Source: Thiohalomonas denitrificans
GTDB lineage: Bacteria > Pseudomonadota > Gammaproteobacteria > Thiohalomonadales > Thiohalomonadaceae
Direction: 5' to 3'
Length of the DNA stretch: 64,000 nt
Assembly: GCF_900102855.1 (NCBI RefSeq)
Contig: NZ_FMWD01000008.1
Coordinates: 62,001-126,000, forward strand
Shown in pieces: positions 1 to 10,059 of this stretch. Within the stretch, counting starts at the first letter, position 1. Each line of letters opens with the position of its first letter. A model generated the notes under the pieces. It made no database searches. It saw nothing but the letters and a program-made list of their open reading frames with translations, and was not told the DNA's origin. Position numbers and translations under genes: made by a program.

Positions 1-683
<683 letters not shown>

Positions 684-684
<1 letters not shown>

Positions 685-718
685 GAGCCTGCTCTGCCGT
701 TTCTCGGACAGGCTCCGG
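684..718. repeat. Internally deleted remnant of the MITE-like element, between atpD and atpC
   Basis: AGGAGCCTG starts one base after the second base of the atpD stop codon, and CGGACAGGCTCC ends at 718. These are the outer ends of the terminal inverted repeat seen in full at 6095-6309 and 42007-42213, joined by about 14 bases. The rest of the 136-base atpD-atpC gap (719-820) has no gene, and nothing else is recognised in it. The remnant sits inside the ATP synthase operon without interrupting a gene. Confidence 0.6.
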
Positions 719-820
719 AAGTCGCAAGGGGCAAGCCGCAAGAGACAAGTGGCTTGTTCGAGGGTGTTAGGGCGGCCGCTCCGGCCGTCCGAAGTGCACC
801 TTTAACCTGGAATTGAAATT

Positions 821-1249
821 ATGGCAATGACAATGCACGTGGACATCGTCTCTGCCGAGTCGGAGATTTACTCCGGCACGGTGGAAGCCGTGTTCGCTCC
901 GGCAGTTGAGGGAGAGGTTGGGATAATGCCCCGCCACACCCCGCTGCTGACGCAGTTGGCACCTGGTGAGGTGTGCGTTCGGAAGCAGGGCGGAGAAGAG
1001 GAGTTCTACTTCGTCTCCGGCGGGATGCTCGAGGTTCAGCCACACACGGTGACGGTTCTGGCGGACGTTGCGATGCGCGCCAAGAGTCTTGATGAGGCTG
1101 CCGCCCAGCAGGCGAAAGAGCAAGCCCAGCAGGCGATGCAGGACCGGGTCTCTGATGAAGAGTATGCCCGGGCTGAAGCGGAGTTGGCACAGGCCGCGGC
1201 ACAGCTGCAGACCATCCAGCGTCTGCGGCAGCGCAAGGGCCGGCGGTAG
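821..1249 (+). CDS. atpC: ATP synthase F1 subunit epsilon
   Basis: Central-stalk subunit of F1 that links gamma to the c-ring and inhibits ATP hydrolysis through its C-terminal helices. At 142 aa it has the usual length. The N-terminal beta-sandwich carries MHVDIVSAESEIYSG and GEVGIMPRHTPLLTQL. The C-terminal part (about residues 88-142) is an Ala/Gln/Arg-rich helical hairpin. It is the last gene of the atp operon, and a strong terminator follows about 100 bases downstream. Confidence 0.97.
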   Translation: MAMTMHVDIVSAESEIYSGTVEAVFAPAVEGEVGIMPRHTPLLTQLAPGEVCVRKQGGEEEFYFVSGGMLEVQPHTVTVLADVAMRAKSLDEAAAQQAKEQAQQAMQDRVSDEEYARAEAELAQAAAQLQTIQRLRQRKGRR

Positions 1250-1351
1250 CTGAGGTACGAGATTCGAGGGAATGTGTCGCTGCGCGGCGCGGATCTCGCT
1301 CCTGTAGCCGTGGTCCGAACGTGAGTTGTTAACCCGTGATGTGAGAAGAAC

Positions 1352-1381
1352 AAAGGGCAGTGCTAAACTGCCCCTTTTTTG
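1352..1381 (+). terminator. Rho-independent terminator of the atp operon
   Basis: GGGCAGT (1355-1361) pairs with ACTGCCC (1367-1373) over a 5-base loop. An upstream A-run and a downstream T-run (1375-1380) complete an intrinsic terminator. It lies just before the FKBP gene, so that gene probably depends on readthrough or on its own promoter. Confidence 0.85.
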
Positions 1382-1399
1382 CTTGCGAGGAGTGCACGA

Positions 1400-1888
1400 A
1401 TGAGTGAGCCCAGGGTAGGCGTCAATAAAGTCGTCTCGGTGACCTACAGCATCCTGGACGACCAGCAGCAGGTCGTCGAACAGATCGAAGTCCCCGTATC
1501 TTATCTGCACGGCCGCGATCGCGGGCTTTTCGAGCCTATCGAAAGAGCGCTGGAGGGCAAGACGGTGGGCGATGAGGTTACGGTTCAACTGCCGGCAAAA
1601 GAGGGATTCGGTGAGTGGGATCCGACCAAGTCCTTCTCCGATGCCATCGAGAACGTCCCGCCCGACTACCGCAAGCTGGGGGCCGAGGCAGAGTTCGAGA
1701 ACGAAAAGGGCGAAAAGCTCACGATGGTGGTCACTCACGTCGATGAGGGGACCGTCACGCTCGATGGCAATCACCCCTTTGCCGGCAAGGATTTGACGTT
1801 CCACGTCACAGTTACCGATATTCGCGACGCGACCCCGGAAGAGGTTGCCGCCGGTGACGTGCAGGAGCGGACGGGCACGCTACACTGA
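1400..1888 (+). CDS. FKBP-type peptidyl-prolyl cis-trans isomerase, SlyD-like
   Basis: Predicted cytoplasmic prolyl isomerase and chaperone of the SlyD/FkpB group, 162 aa. The FKBP half has VSYLHGRDRGLFEPIERAL near the N-terminus. An IF-like insert follows (about residues 65-130, FGEWDPTKSF ... LDGNHPFAGKDLTF), and the DGNHPLAG-type motif is diagnostic of SlyD-like proteins. The His-rich metal-binding tail of E. coli SlyD is absent. ATG 1400 is chosen because GCGAGGAG precedes it and because an in-frame TTG 21 bases upstream lies inside the atp terminator. It lies 26 bases upstream of glmU. Confidence 0.9.
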   Translation: MSEPRVGVNKVVSVTYSILDDQQQVVEQIEVPVSYLHGRDRGLFEPIERALEGKTVGDEVTVQLPAKEGFGEWDPTKSFSDAIENVPPDYRKLGAEAEFENEKGEKLTMVVTHVDEGTVTLDGNHPFAGKDLTFHVTVTDIRDATPEEVAAGDVQERTGTLH

Positions 1889-1914
1889 CTTCAAAATAAC
1901 GCCTCACATCGTCA

Positions 1915-3288
1915 ATGAGCAATCATCTGGAAGTCATCATTCTGGCTGCGGGGCAGGGGACACGCATGCGTTCGTCCCTCCCGAAAGTTCTCCATCCCCT
2001 TGCGGGCAAGCCGCTGCTCGGCCACGTCCTCGATACGGCCCGACAGCTTGAGCCGACCGGGATACACGTCGTCTACGGGTACGGCGGCAAACAGGTCATT
2101 GACACCTTCGAAGAGGAGTCTGTGCACTGGGCCGAACAGGCCGAGCAACTCGGGACCGGCCACGCCGTCGCTGCCGCCCTGCCAGGAGTCGCCGAAGAGG
2201 CCACGGCCCTGATCCTCTATGGTGATGTGCCGCTGATCGGGCCCAACACGCTTCAGCGGCTTGTAGAGGCCGTATCCGGGGAGACTCTGGTACTGTTGAC
2301 AGCGATTCTGGACGACCCCCACGGCTACGGCCGCATCATCCGGGATTACAAGGGTCAGGTGCAGCGAATCGTCGAGCAAAAAGACGCCACCACCGAAGAG
2401 CGGAGTGTCTGCGAAGTGAACACGGGCATGATGGCCATGCCTGCCGCACGCCTTAAAGAGTGGCTGGGCCGTGTCGAAAACAACAACGCCCAGGGCGAGT
2501 ATTACCTCACCGACATAATTGCTCTTGCTCGTGCCGACGGGGTCGCCGTGGAAGCGGTGATAGACGATGACCTCGAGGAGATATCCGGTGTTAACGACCG
2601 GGTACAACTCGCCGCCCTGGAGCGCAGCTATCAGCGTCGTCGCGCCGAGGAGTTGATGCGCAGTGGGGCGACCCTGATCGATCCGGCCCGGTTCGACCTG
2701 CGGGGGACATTACGGGTGGGCCGGGACGTCAGCATCGATGTCAATGTTGTTGTCGAGGGGGAAGTATCTCTTGGTGACGGCGTGACCATCGGCGCCAATT
2801 GCATCCTGCGGGACGCGGTGATCGAAGAGGGCACGACCGTCGAGCCGATGACCATCATCGAACAGGCCCGTATTGGACCGAACTGCCAGGTTGGTCCGTT
2901 TGCCCGCGTCCGCCCCGGCACGGAGATGGCCGCAAAGGCGAAGGTGGGCAATTTCGTGGAAGTAAAGAAGAGCCGCATCGGTGCCGGATCCAAGGTCAAC
3001 CACCTCAGCTATATCGGCGATACCATCATGGGTGCCGATGTCAACGTCGGTGCCGGTACCATTACCTGTAACTATGACGGCGCCAACAAATACCAGACGA
3101 ACATCGGTGATGGCGTCTTTATCGGTTCGGATACACAACTGGTAGCTCCGGTTGAAGTTGCAGATGGCGCAACCATCGGTGCCGGATCTACCATTACCAA
3201 AGATACACCGGCCGGTGAACTGACCCTCAGCCGGAGCAAGCAGATCACCATCAAGGGCTGGAAACGGCCTGTCAAGAAAAGTGGTTAG
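1915..3288 (+). CDS. glmU: Bifunctional UDP-N-acetylglucosamine pyrophosphorylase / glucosamine-1-phosphate N-acetyltransferase
   Basis: Makes UDP-GlcNAc for peptidoglycan and LPS in two steps: acetylation of GlcN-1-P by the C-terminal domain and uridylylation by the N-terminal domain. The 457-aa protein starts with the nucleotidyltransferase signature LAAGQGTRMRSSLPKVLHPL, and YGDVPLI follows near residue 103. From about residue 250 it becomes a left-handed beta-helix of hexapeptide repeats with the active-site stretch VNHLSYIGD and the acetyl-CoA-site ITCNYDG. The stop codon TAG (3286-3288) lies inside the first unit of a heptamer repeat. It pairs functionally with glmS downstream. Confidence 0.98.
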   Translation: MSNHLEVIILAAGQGTRMRSSLPKVLHPLAGKPLLGHVLDTARQLEPTGIHVVYGYGGKQVIDTFEEESVHWAEQAEQLGTGHAVAAALPGVAEEATALILYGDVPLIGPNTLQRLVEAVSGETLVLLTAILDDPHGYGRIIRDYKGQVQRIVEQKDATTEERSVCEVNTGMMAMPAARLKEWLGRVENNNAQGEYYLTDIIALARADGVAVEAVIDDDLEEISGVNDRVQLAALERSYQRRRAEELMRSGATLIDPARFDLRGTLRVGRDVSIDVNVVVEGEVSLGDGVTIGANCILRDAVIEEGTTVEPMTIIEQARIGPNCQVGPFARVRPGTEMAAKAKVGNFVEVKKSRIGAGSKVNHLSYIGDTIMGADVNVGAGTITCNYDGANKYQTNIGDGVFIGSDTQLVAPVEVADGATIGAGSTITKDTPAGELTLSRSKQITIKGWKRPVKKSG

Positions 3289-3402
3289 TGGCTAGTAGCG
3301 AGTGGCTAGGATAGTGTGACGTTAGGGAGAACCGTCGGGCGGGACGGCCTGGATGGTGTTTTCATCGGAACTTCGGGCTACCTTACTAGCAACTAGTCAC
3401 TG
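3280..3402. repeat. Heptamer-family repeat locus between glmU and glmS
   Basis: Degenerate units of the AGTGGCT / AGTAGCG type run from the glmU stop codon to about 3310. Inverse-oriented units (ACTAGCAACTAGTCACT) lie at about 3384-3401. The middle (about 3312-3380) shows no gene. The arrangement, one orientation on the left and its complement on the right, repeats at other loci of this family in the window. Confidence 0.6.
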
Positions 3403-3420
3403 AACATTAGGATTTAGAAC

Positions 3421-5253
3421 ATGTGCGGAATCGTCGGAGCAGTAGCGGAAAGGGATGTCGTTCCGATTCTCATCGAGGGCCTGCGCCGTCTTGAGTATCG
3501 GGGGTATGATTCGGCAGGGGTGGCCGTCATCGACGAGGAAGGGGTCCTGCAGCGCCTGCGACTACCGGGGAAGGTCGACGGACTGGCGGATGCCCTGAAG
3601 GGACAGGAATTGGCCGGCTATACCGGGATCGCCCATACCCGGTGGGCCACCCATGGCAGGCCCAGTGGCAACAATGCCCATCCTCACGTTTGTCGCAACA
3701 CGGTGGCCGTTGTCCATAACGGCATCATCGAGAACCATGAAGCGTTGCGACGCAGCCAGCTGGCGCGGGATCACCTCTTTACCTCCGAAACGGATACCGA
3801 GGTCATCGTTCACCAGGTTCACGACTATCTCCACGAGGGGTGCGACCTCCTCGAGGCGGTGAGGAGTACCGCCTCCGATCTCGAAGGGGCGTTTGCCCTG
3901 GGCGTCGTCACCGATCGTGAACCGGACCGGCTGGTGGCTGCCCGACAGGGGAGTCCCCTGGTGATCGGCGTCGGCATTGGCGAACACTTCATTGCCTCCG
4001 ACGTCGCGGCCCTGTTACCGGTCACCCGCCGCTTTATTTTCCTGGAAGAGGGCGATATTGCCGACATAACCCGCGAACGTGTGGTGATCTACGACGCTGA
4101 GGGGAACAAGGTCACCCGCCCCGTCAGGGACTCGGAGCTTTCGGCCGATTCGGTCGAGCGTGGTGAATTCCGCCACTATATGCTCAAGGAGATCCATGAG
4201 CAGCCGCGGGCTATCGCCGACACGCTGGAGGGTCGCATCAGCGCGGGACGGCTCCTCGAGGCCAGTCTGGGCCATGAAGCCGGCGCCGTTCTGGACCAGG
4301 TGCGCCGCATCACCATCGTAGCCTGTGGCACCAGCTATCACGCCGGGATGGTGGCCCGCTACTGGTTCGAGGGTATCGCGGGCGTGCCGTGCAGCGTCGA
4401 GGTCGCCAGCGAGTTCCGCTATCGGGAGCCGATTCCCGAAGACGGCAATCTGCTGGTGCTGATGTCCCAGTCCGGCGAGACGGCCGATACGCTGGCGGCT
4501 CTCCGGGAGGCTCGGCGCACCGGATTTGCCGACTATACCCTGGCGATTTGCAATGTTCCGGAAAGTTCGCTGGTGCGTGAGACCGACCTGGTGCTCATGA
4601 CCCGGGCCGGCCCCGAAATCGGTGTCGCCTCCACCAAGGCGTTCACCACGCAGTTGGTATCTCTGCTTTTGCTGGTGATTGCCGTCGGCCGCCGGCACCG
4701 CCTGGCACACTCCGGGCAGGAGGAGTCAATCGTTGCCGCATTGAAGCAACTCCCGGGTCAGGTGGAGCGCGCCGTCGAACTCAACAGCCAAATCGAAGTC
4801 ATGGCCGGGCACTTTGCGGAAAAGCGCCATGCCCTGTTCCTCGGCCGTGGCCCCCACTTTCCGGTGGCGATGGAGGGAGCGCTCAAGCTCAAGGAGATCT
4901 CCTACATCCATGCCGAGGCCTATCCGGCGGGCGAGCTCAAGCACGGTCCACTGGCATTAGTGGACAGCGAGATGCCTGTCATTACTGTGGCGCCCAACGA
5001 CTCCCTGCTGGAGAAGCTCAAATCCAATCTGCAGGAGGTGCGGGCCCGGGGCGGTGAATTGTTCGTTTTCGCAGGCAAGGGCATTCACATGGACAACGGC
5101 GATCACGTGCTAGAGCTCGATGCGGTCGATGCGGTCACCTCGCCCATACTGTACACGGTGCCCCTGCAGCTGTTGGCTTACCACGTCGCTGTACTCAAGG
5201 GCACCGACGTCGACCAGCCGCGCAACCTGGCGAAGTCGGTTACGGTGGAGTGA
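3421..5253 (+). CDS. glmS: Glutamine--fructose-6-phosphate aminotransferase (isomerizing)
   Basis: First committed enzyme of amino-sugar synthesis: fructose-6-P plus glutamine gives glucosamine-6-P. At 610 aa it is full length. Cys2 (MCGIVGA) is the N-terminal nucleophile of the class II glutaminase domain, and RGYDSAG and HTRWATHG follow. Two SIS domains are seen (ACGTSYHAG near residue 300; [18 protein letters not shown] near 480). It ends in [13 protein letters not shown], the conserved C-tail that closes the active site. No glmS ribozyme-like sequence is evident; the 132-base leader is occupied by heptamer repeats. Confidence 0.98.
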   Translation: MCGIVGAVAERDVVPILIEGLRRLEYRGYDSAGVAVIDEEGVLQRLRLPGKVDGLADALKGQELAGYTGIAHTRWATHGRPSGNNAHPHVCRNTVAVVHNGIIENHEALRRSQLARDHLFTSETDTEVIVHQVHDYLHEGCDLLEAVRSTASDLEGAFALGVVTDREPDRLVAARQGSPLVIGVGIGEHFIASDVAALLPVTRRFIFLEEGDIADITRERVVIYDAEGNKVTRPVRDSELSADSVERGEFRHYMLKEIHEQPRAIADTLEGRISAGRLLEASLGHEAGAVLDQVRRITIVACGTSYHAGMVARYWFEGIAGVPCSVEVASEFRYREPIPEDGNLLVLMSQSGETADTLAALREARRTGFADYTLAICNVPESSLVRETDLVLMTRAGPEIGVASTKAFTTQLVSLLLLVIAVGRRHRLAHSGQEESIVAALKQLPGQVERAVELNSQIEVMAGHFAEKRHALFLGRGPHFPVAMEGALKLKEISYIHAEAYPAGELKHGPLALVDSEMPVITVAPNDSLLEKLKSNLQEVRARGGELFVFAGKGIHMDNGDHVLELDAVDAVTSPILYTVPLQLLAYHVAVLKGTDVDQPRNLAKSVTVE

Positions 5254-5352
5254 AACCGGATGAAATGTCCGGCGGGCGAGCCATACTGACAAAAAAAAAG
5301 CGAAGGGATTCTGCTGAGGGGTCTGACACCCAACCCACGAAAGGAGTGAACC

Positions 5353-5676
5353 ATGACCGGAAAGCTTACCAAAATGCTGGCTGTCGTCGGTCTGAGCGCA
5401 GCCTTCGCGGCGCCGGCCTTCGCAGCCGACGGCCAGGTCTTGTACGAGACAAAGGGCTGTGCGGCCTGTCACGGTGCGGACGGCAATACACCTACGGCAC
5501 CCATTTACCCTAAACTGGTGGGCCAGCCGGTGCAGTACCTTGTCACACAGATGACGGACATCAAGAGTGGTGCCCGGAATAACGGCATGACGGCGGTTAT
5601 GAAGCCCATCATGGCGAATGTGAGCGAGGCAGAGATTGCCGTGCTCGCCCAATGGCTCTCCGAGAAGGGGGAGTGA
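5353..5676 (+). CDS. Small periplasmic cytochrome c (class I, c553-like)
   Basis: Single-heme electron carrier, 107 aa. A cleavable signal peptide ends in AFAAPAFAA|DGQ. CAACH (about residues 37-41) binds heme c, and the two Met of MTAVMKPIMANVS are candidate axial ligands. AAGGAG sits at good spacing before ATG 5353. It resembles the single-domain halves of cytochrome c4. It is a single-gene unit between glmS and a convergent TPR gene. The physiological partner is unknown. Confidence 0.88.
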   Translation: MTGKLTKMLAVVGLSAAFAAPAFAADGQVLYETKGCAACHGADGNTPTAPIYPKLVGQPVQYLVTQMTDIKSGARNNGMTAVMKPIMANVSEAEIAVLAQWLSEKGE

Positions 5677-5693
5677 TGGCCTGAAGAAAGGAG

Positions 5694-5715
5694 GGGCCGG
5701 CGTTCGCCGGCCCTT
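5694..5715. terminator. Convergent hairpin terminator
   Basis: GGGCCGGC (5694-5701) and GCCGGCCC (5706-5713) form a GC-rich stem with a GTTC loop. The hairpin lies between the cytochrome gene (plus) and the TPR gene (minus) that converge here. The T-tract is short (TTCT), so efficiency is uncertain. Confidence 0.6.
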
Positions 5716-6048
5716 CTACTGTTCTCCCCCGGACGATTTCTCGAGACGTTTGAGGAATACCCCCATCTCTCTGGCAGCTTGCACATCTCCCTTCTGTGTT
5801 GCCACTTCGATGCCGCGCCGAAAGGCCTGGGCAGCCTCGTCAGTGTGCTTGGCTTGCACCTGGGCACGGCCCAGCAGTTTCCAGGCTGCGGAGTATTCGG
5901 GGTCCTGTTCTACCGCCCGTTGCAGATGCTCGGCGGCACTGTCGAACTCTTTTTCGTTCAGGTAGGCCTTGCCCAGTCCAAAACGAAGCATCGGATTGTC
6001 CTGGCCGCTGGCCAGCATGCGTTCGAGGTTTTCGATGATGGTCGACAC
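5716..6048 (-). CDS. Small TPR-repeat protein
   Basis: A 110-aa protein made almost entirely of two to three tetratricopeptide repeats. Examples are NPMLRFGLGKAYLNEKEFDSA (about residues 18-38) and YSAAWKLLGRAQVQAKHTDEA. It has no signal peptide, so it is probably a cytoplasmic protein-interaction module. It is transcribed toward the cytochrome c gene. The specific function cannot be read from sequence. Confidence 0.8.
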   Translation of the reverse strand: MSTIIENLERMLASGQDNPMLRFGLGKAYLNEKEFDSAAEHLQRAVEQDPEYSAAWKLLGRAQVQAKHTDEAAQAFRRGIEVATQKGDVQAAREMGVFLKRLEKSSGGEQ

Positions 6049-6094
6049 GTTGAATCCTCCCGAGTGCGTCTGCGTTAATCCTGGATGAGCGTGC

Positions 6095-6309
6095 CTAGGA
6101 GCCTGTCGGACTTAACACGGATCTAGTGCGGAAAAGCCGGATTTGGCCATATTTTTCGATCTTTCTCGTTAAATAGACCCACTCGGCTTTGGCTCCTGCG
6201 TCGCTCTAACGACTGCGTCCATGCAGTCGTATTCGCCTCGAAAGATCGAAAAATCTGTCTCAAACCGGCTTCCCCTCGCTACGATCGGTCAAGTCCGACA
6301 GGCTCCTAG
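6095..6309. mobile_element. MITE-like element with 19-bp perfect terminal inverted repeats (copy 1)
   Basis: CTAGGAGCCTGTCGGACTT (6095-6113) and its exact reverse complement (6291-6309) bound a 215-bp non-coding element. The interior continues as an imperfect palindrome and holds a hairpin, ACGACTGC/GCAGTCGT (6209-6216/6223-6230). A diverged copy lies at 42007-42213 and a remnant at 684-718. No transposase frame is present. The right end overlaps the methyltransferase gene and supplies its stop codon. Confidence 0.8.
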
Positions 6310-6879
6310 CGGCTTCACCGCGACCAGCATGGCTTCATCCCGAAAGCCCCGGTCGAGCCGTCCCAGGCGGCCCTCCTCCCGATAGGCGACCACGCGCAGA
6401 TCCGGGAACAGCGCCAGCAGTTCGTTTGGCGCCAGTCGGAAGGCATCCCGCCCCGGTCCGGCTTCGCTCACCCGTTCCCTGGTATAGGTCTGATAGAACA
6501 GCAGGCCACCGGGTTTCAGGGCCGCGGTCAGGTGCGGCGCCAGCGAGCGCTCAAGGTAACGGCTGACTACGATGACGTCGAACCGGTTGGCCGGAGGCGG
6601 TTCGCGCACCAGGTCGCGGACTCCGGCCTGAAGGGCAAGTCCGTCGGTGGCGGCCCGTAATCGCTGAATGGCGACCGCCGAAATATCCCATGCAGTCACC
6701 TGAAGTCCTTTTTGCGCAAGAAAACGGGCATTCCCGCCCAACCCGCAAGCCACGTCCAGCGCCTCGCCCCGTTCCGGCAGGAGATGCGCAAAATCCATCA
6801 ATACACGGGCAGGGGCCGCCTCTGCTGCATCGGCATCGCGGTAGCGGGCGTCCCATTTGGCGCGGGGATCATCAGGCAT
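6289..6879 (-). CDS. Class I SAM-dependent methyltransferase, 3' end inside a repeat
   Basis: Predicted cytoplasmic small-molecule methyltransferase, 196 aa, TehB/UbiE-like fold. Motif I is LDVACGLGGNARFLA (about residues 40-54), followed by the acidic strand VTAWDIS, and FDVIVVSRYL is the post-motif region. The substrate is unknown. The last residues, GACRT and the stop, are read from the terminal repeat of the MITE-like element, so the native C-terminus was probably replaced or truncated by the insertion. Upstream lies a CACGGGG-family half repeat and then trkH. Confidence 0.8.
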   Translation of the reverse strand: MPDDPRAKWDARYRDADAAEAAPARVLMDFAHLLPERGEALDVACGLGGNARFLAQKGLQVTAWDISAVAIQRLRAATDGLALQAGVRDLVREPPPANRFDVIVVSRYLERSLAPHLTAALKPGGLLFYQTYTRERVSEAGPGRDAFRLAPNELLALFPDLRVVAYREEGRLGRLDRGFRDEAMLVAVKPLGACRT

Positions 6880-7017
6880 GACGGTTTAAACCACTGCGGA
6901 CACGAACAAACTGTATGGGGGGACCGGGAGCTTTTTGCAAGCACTATCCCCTGCTGCGCACGCCTAAAAAGAACTGGAAATCACGGGGACTAACCCGGTA
7001 AAACAGATTGTCCGATC

Positions 7018-7076
7018 TTTTTCCCCGTGCGCTCCGTGGTGGAATCCCTTTCTCTGTGTTCTCAGTGGTTAAAAGG
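7018..7076. repeat. Nested-palindrome repeat family, half copy (locus A)
   Basis: CCGTGCGCTCCGTGGT and CTGTGTTCTCAGTGGTTAAA are the right-hand arms of the CACGGGG and CACAGAG modules. The left arms are missing. It lies 10 bases from the trkH stop codon. Confidence 0.65.
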
Positions 7077-7085
7077 TCGAAAAAA

Positions 7086-8540
7086 TCACTTCCGCCAAAA
7101 GGCAGGCGTAAGCAGGACCAGAAGTGTGAAGATCTCGAGCCGCCCCAGGAGCATGGCGAAGCAAAGCAGCCATTTGGCGAAGTCGCTGATGTTGCCGTAG
7201 TGGGCGGCAACATCGCCGAGGCCGGGGCCGAGATTATTCATGCTGGCGGCGACGGCGGAGAACGCGGTGACCTGATCCAGCCCGGTGAACATCAGCAGCA
7301 GAAGAAGAATGGCGAAGATTGCCACGTAGGTGGCGAAAAAGCCCCATACCGATTCCACCACCCGACTGGGGAGCGGCTTTCCCCCTACCTTGATGGTGAT
7401 AATGGCATGGGGGTGGATCAGGCGAAGGATCTCGCGTAGCCCCTGCTTGATCAGCAAAAGAAAACGAATCACTTTCATGCCGCCGCCAGTCGAGCCGGCG
7501 CAGCCCCCCACAAAGCTGGCAAACAGCAATACCACCGGCAGAAAGCCCGGCCATTGGCTGTAGTCGGCGGAGGTGAAGCCGGTGGTGGTGCCGATGGACA
7601 CCGCCTGGAAGACGCCGTGTAGTACCGCCTGCGAGGCATTTGGAAAGACTTCCGCCAGGTAGAGATAGGAGGAGGTGATGACGGCCAGGGCACCCAGCAC
7701 GATGGCATAGGTGCGAAACTCGGCATCCCGCAGGTAGGGGCGCAGGTTCAGTGATCGCCAGGCGAGGAAATGCAGGGCGAAATTCACCCCCGATGCCAGC
7801 ATGAAAATGATGGCGATCATCTCAATGAGCGGCTTGTCCTGGAAGAAGCCCATGCTGGCGTCGTGGGTTGAAAAACCGCCAATCGCTACGGTGGAAAAGG
7901 CGTGCCCCACGGCGTCGAAAAAGCTCATTCCCGCCACCCAGTAGGCCAGCACACAGGCAACGGTCAGCCCCAGATAGATGTACCAGAGGGCCTTGGCGGT
8001 TTCGGTGATGCGCGGGGTAAGTTTGTTGTCCTTCATCGGGCCCGGGGTTTCGGCCCGGTAGAGCTGCATGCCACCGACGCCGAGCATCGGCAGGACTGCC
8101 ACGGCCAGCACGATGATCCCCATGCCGCCAAGCCACTGCAGTTGCTGCCGATAATAGAGCAGCGAGGGTGGCAGGTGATCAAGGCCGGTAATCACCGTGG
8201 CCCCGGTGGTGGTGAGCCCCGAGATGGACTCGAATACCGCATCGGTCACCGACAGGTTGGGCTCGGCACCGACAGCGAAAGGGAGGGCGCCGAACGTTCC
8301 CAGTACGCTCCAGAACAGTACAACCACCAGGAAGCCGTCGCGCAGCCGCAGATCCCGGCGGATATTCCGTACCGGAAGCCAGAGCATGATCCCGGTGGCA
8401 AGAGTGAGGCCGAAGGCAAGCAGAAACGACTCGTAGAAGCCGTCACCAAACAGCAGTGAGACCACTACCGGTGGCAGCATGGTCGTGGAGAAGAGGGCCA
8501 GAAGCAGGCCCAGAATGCGCTGAACGACAGTAAATTGCAT
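7086..8540 (-). CDS. trkH: Trk potassium uptake protein, membrane subunit TrkH
   Basis: Inner-membrane K+ translocating subunit, 484 aa, with the 8-10 hydrophobic segments of the SKT family. The four pore loops are visible: SGLTTTGATVITGLDHLP, AIGGFSTHDASMG, IGTTTGFTSADY and MNNLGPGLGDVA, each with the selectivity-filter glycine. It works with the NAD-binding regulator TrkA encoded 95 bases upstream on the same strand. The end matches E. coli TrkH (FTLLVLLTPAFWRK). Confidence 0.96.
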   Translation of the reverse strand: MQFTVVQRILGLLLALFSTTMLPPVVVSLLFGDGFYESFLLAFGLTLATGIMLWLPVRNIRRDLRLRDGFLVVVLFWSVLGTFGALPFAVGAEPNLSVTDAVFESISGLTTTGATVITGLDHLPPSLLYYRQQLQWLGGMGIIVLAVAVLPMLGVGGMQLYRAETPGPMKDNKLTPRITETAKALWYIYLGLTVACVLAYWVAGMSFFDAVGHAFSTVAIGGFSTHDASMGFFQDKPLIEMIAIIFMLASGVNFALHFLAWRSLNLRPYLRDAEFRTYAIVLGALAVITSSYLYLAEVFPNASQAVLHGVFQAVSIGTTTGFTSADYSQWPGFLPVVLLFASFVGGCAGSTGGGMKVIRFLLLIKQGLREILRLIHPHAIITIKVGGKPLPSRVVESVWGFFATYVAIFAILLLLLMFTGLDQVTAFSAVAASMNNLGPGLGDVAAHYGNISDFAKWLLCFAMLLGRLEIFTLLVLLTPAFWRK

Positions 8541-8635
8541 GGGTCAGGGGCGAGCAGCGGGAAACGGGATTCGAGCCGCCGCGCCCGGCGGCGTGGCCGG
8601 GCGGTCCACAAGTACCGAATCTCGACCCGCGTAGT

Positions 8636-10009
8636 TCACAGGAAGGTGATCCCCACCTGGAACAGCTGTTCGACGTCGGGGATACGGCGCTTGTCGATGA
8701 CGAACAGAATGACATGGTCTTCCGATTCGATCACCGTGTCGTGGTGGGCTATGACGACTTCATCGCCCCGCACGATCGCACCAATGGTGGTGCCATGCGG
8801 CAGACGGATCTCCTCGATCGCCCGACCCACCACTTTCGAGGAACGTCGATCGCCGTGCGCCACTGCCTCGATGGCTTCGGCTGCGCCTCGACGCAGGGAG
8901 TGCACCATGGCCACATCACCCCGGCGTACGTGGGCGAGCAGGGAGCCGATGGTCGCCTGCTGGGGTGAGATTGCGATATCGATATCGCCACTTTCGACCA
9001 GATCCACATAGGCGGCCCGGTTGATCAGGGCCATGACCTTGCGCGCCCCAAGCCGCTTGGCGAGCATCGACGCGAGAATGTTGGCCTCGTCATCATTGGT
9101 CATGGCGCAGAACACATCGGTTTCTTCGATGTTCTCCTCCAGGAGCAGCTCCTCGTCGGCGGCATCGCCGTAAAGGACGATGCACTTGTCGAGGGCTTCG
9201 GAGAGATCCCGGGTACGGGCCATGTTGTGGTCGATGAGCTTGACCTGATACTTGTTTTCCAGCGCCATCGCCAAGCGTTTGCCGATATTGCCGCCGCCGG
9301 CCACCATGATCCGTTTCACCGGCTTTTCGAGGCGGCGCAGTTCGCTCATTACTGCCCGGATGTCCTTGCTGGCGGCAATGAAGAAGACCTCGTCGTCCGC
9401 CTCGATAACGGTCGTGCCCTCCGGGATGATGGCCCGGTCGCGGCGATAGATGGCCGCTACCCGGGTCTGCACGCCGGGCATATGGTCGCGCAGGGTGCGC
9501 AGCTCGTGGCCTACCAGTGGACCGCCATAATAGGCCTTGACGCCCACCAGCTGCACCTTGCCCTCGGCGAAGCCCAGCACCTGCAATGCGCCGGGATGGG
9601 CGATGAGCTGGACCACGTAATTGGTGACCAGCTGTTCGGGGCTGATCAATACGTCGACCGGAATCGCTTCGGGCGTGAACAGTTCGGGGTTTTGAAGGTA
9701 CTGCTGGGAACGGACGCGGGCGATTTTGGTGGGGGTATGGAACAGTGAATAGGCGACCTGGCAGGCCACCATATTGGTTTCATCCGAGTTGGTGACCGCG
9801 ATGATCATGTCCGCGTCTTCGGCCCCGGCCCGGCGCAGCACCTCGGGATGCGAGCCGCGACCCGCTACCGTGCGCAGATCGAGACGGTCCTGCAAGCCCT
9901 GCAGACGTTTGCCATCGACATCGATCACGGTGATATCGTTGGCTTCGCTGGCCAGGTTGTTCGCCAGTGATGAACCCACCTGACCGGCACCGAGGATGAT
10001 GATCTTCAT
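8636..10009 (-). CDS. trkA: Trk potassium transporter regulatory subunit TrkA
   Basis: Peripheral cytoplasmic subunit with two RCK units, 457 aa. The first Rossmann motif is [16 protein letters not shown] and the second is [14 protein letters not shown] (about residue 234). Each is followed by a TrkA-C domain. It binds nucleotides and gates TrkH. Gene order rsmB...trkA is conserved with E. coli (fmt-rsmB-trkA), but DUF4390-ntrY-ntrX are inserted here. A 15-copy heptamer array occupies its upstream region. Confidence 0.97.
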   Translation of the reverse strand: MKIIILGAGQVGSSLANNLASEANDITVIDVDGKRLQGLQDRLDLRTVAGRGSHPEVLRRAGAEDADMIIAVTNSDETNMVACQVAYSLFHTPTKIARVRSQQYLQNPELFTPEAIPVDVLISPEQLVTNYVVQLIAHPGALQVLGFAEGKVQLVGVKAYYGGPLVGHELRTLRDHMPGVQTRVAAIYRRDRAIIPEGTTVIEADDEVFFIAASKDIRAVMSELRRLEKPVKRIMVAGGGNIGKRLAMALENKYQVKLIDHNMARTRDLSEALDKCIVLYGDAADEELLLEENIEETDVFCAMTNDDEANILASMLAKRLGARKVMALINRAAYVDLVESGDIDIAISPQQATIGSLLAHVRRGDVAMVHSLRRGAAEAIEAVAHGDRRSSKVVGRAIEEIRLPHGTTIGAIVRGDEVVIAHHDTVIESEDHVILFVIDKRRIPDVEQLFQVGITFL

Positions 10010-10059
10010 GCTTCACATTCGCCGCACCCGGGAAGTACGCATTGTAGCGCGCACCTGAG

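Noticed and set aside
767-1804. Open frame of 345 codons on the minus strand across atpC and the FKBP gene
   Set aside because: Both overlapped genes are conserved and certain; the minus frame resembles no protein family.
3289-3420. glmS ribozyme or riboswitch in the glmS leader
   Set aside because: The leader is 132 bases of heptamer-type repeats and lacks the conserved ribozyme core; the ribozyme is typical of Gram-positives.
6095-6309. Insertion sequence
   Set aside because: No transposase frame lies between the terminal repeats; 215 bp fits a non-autonomous element only.
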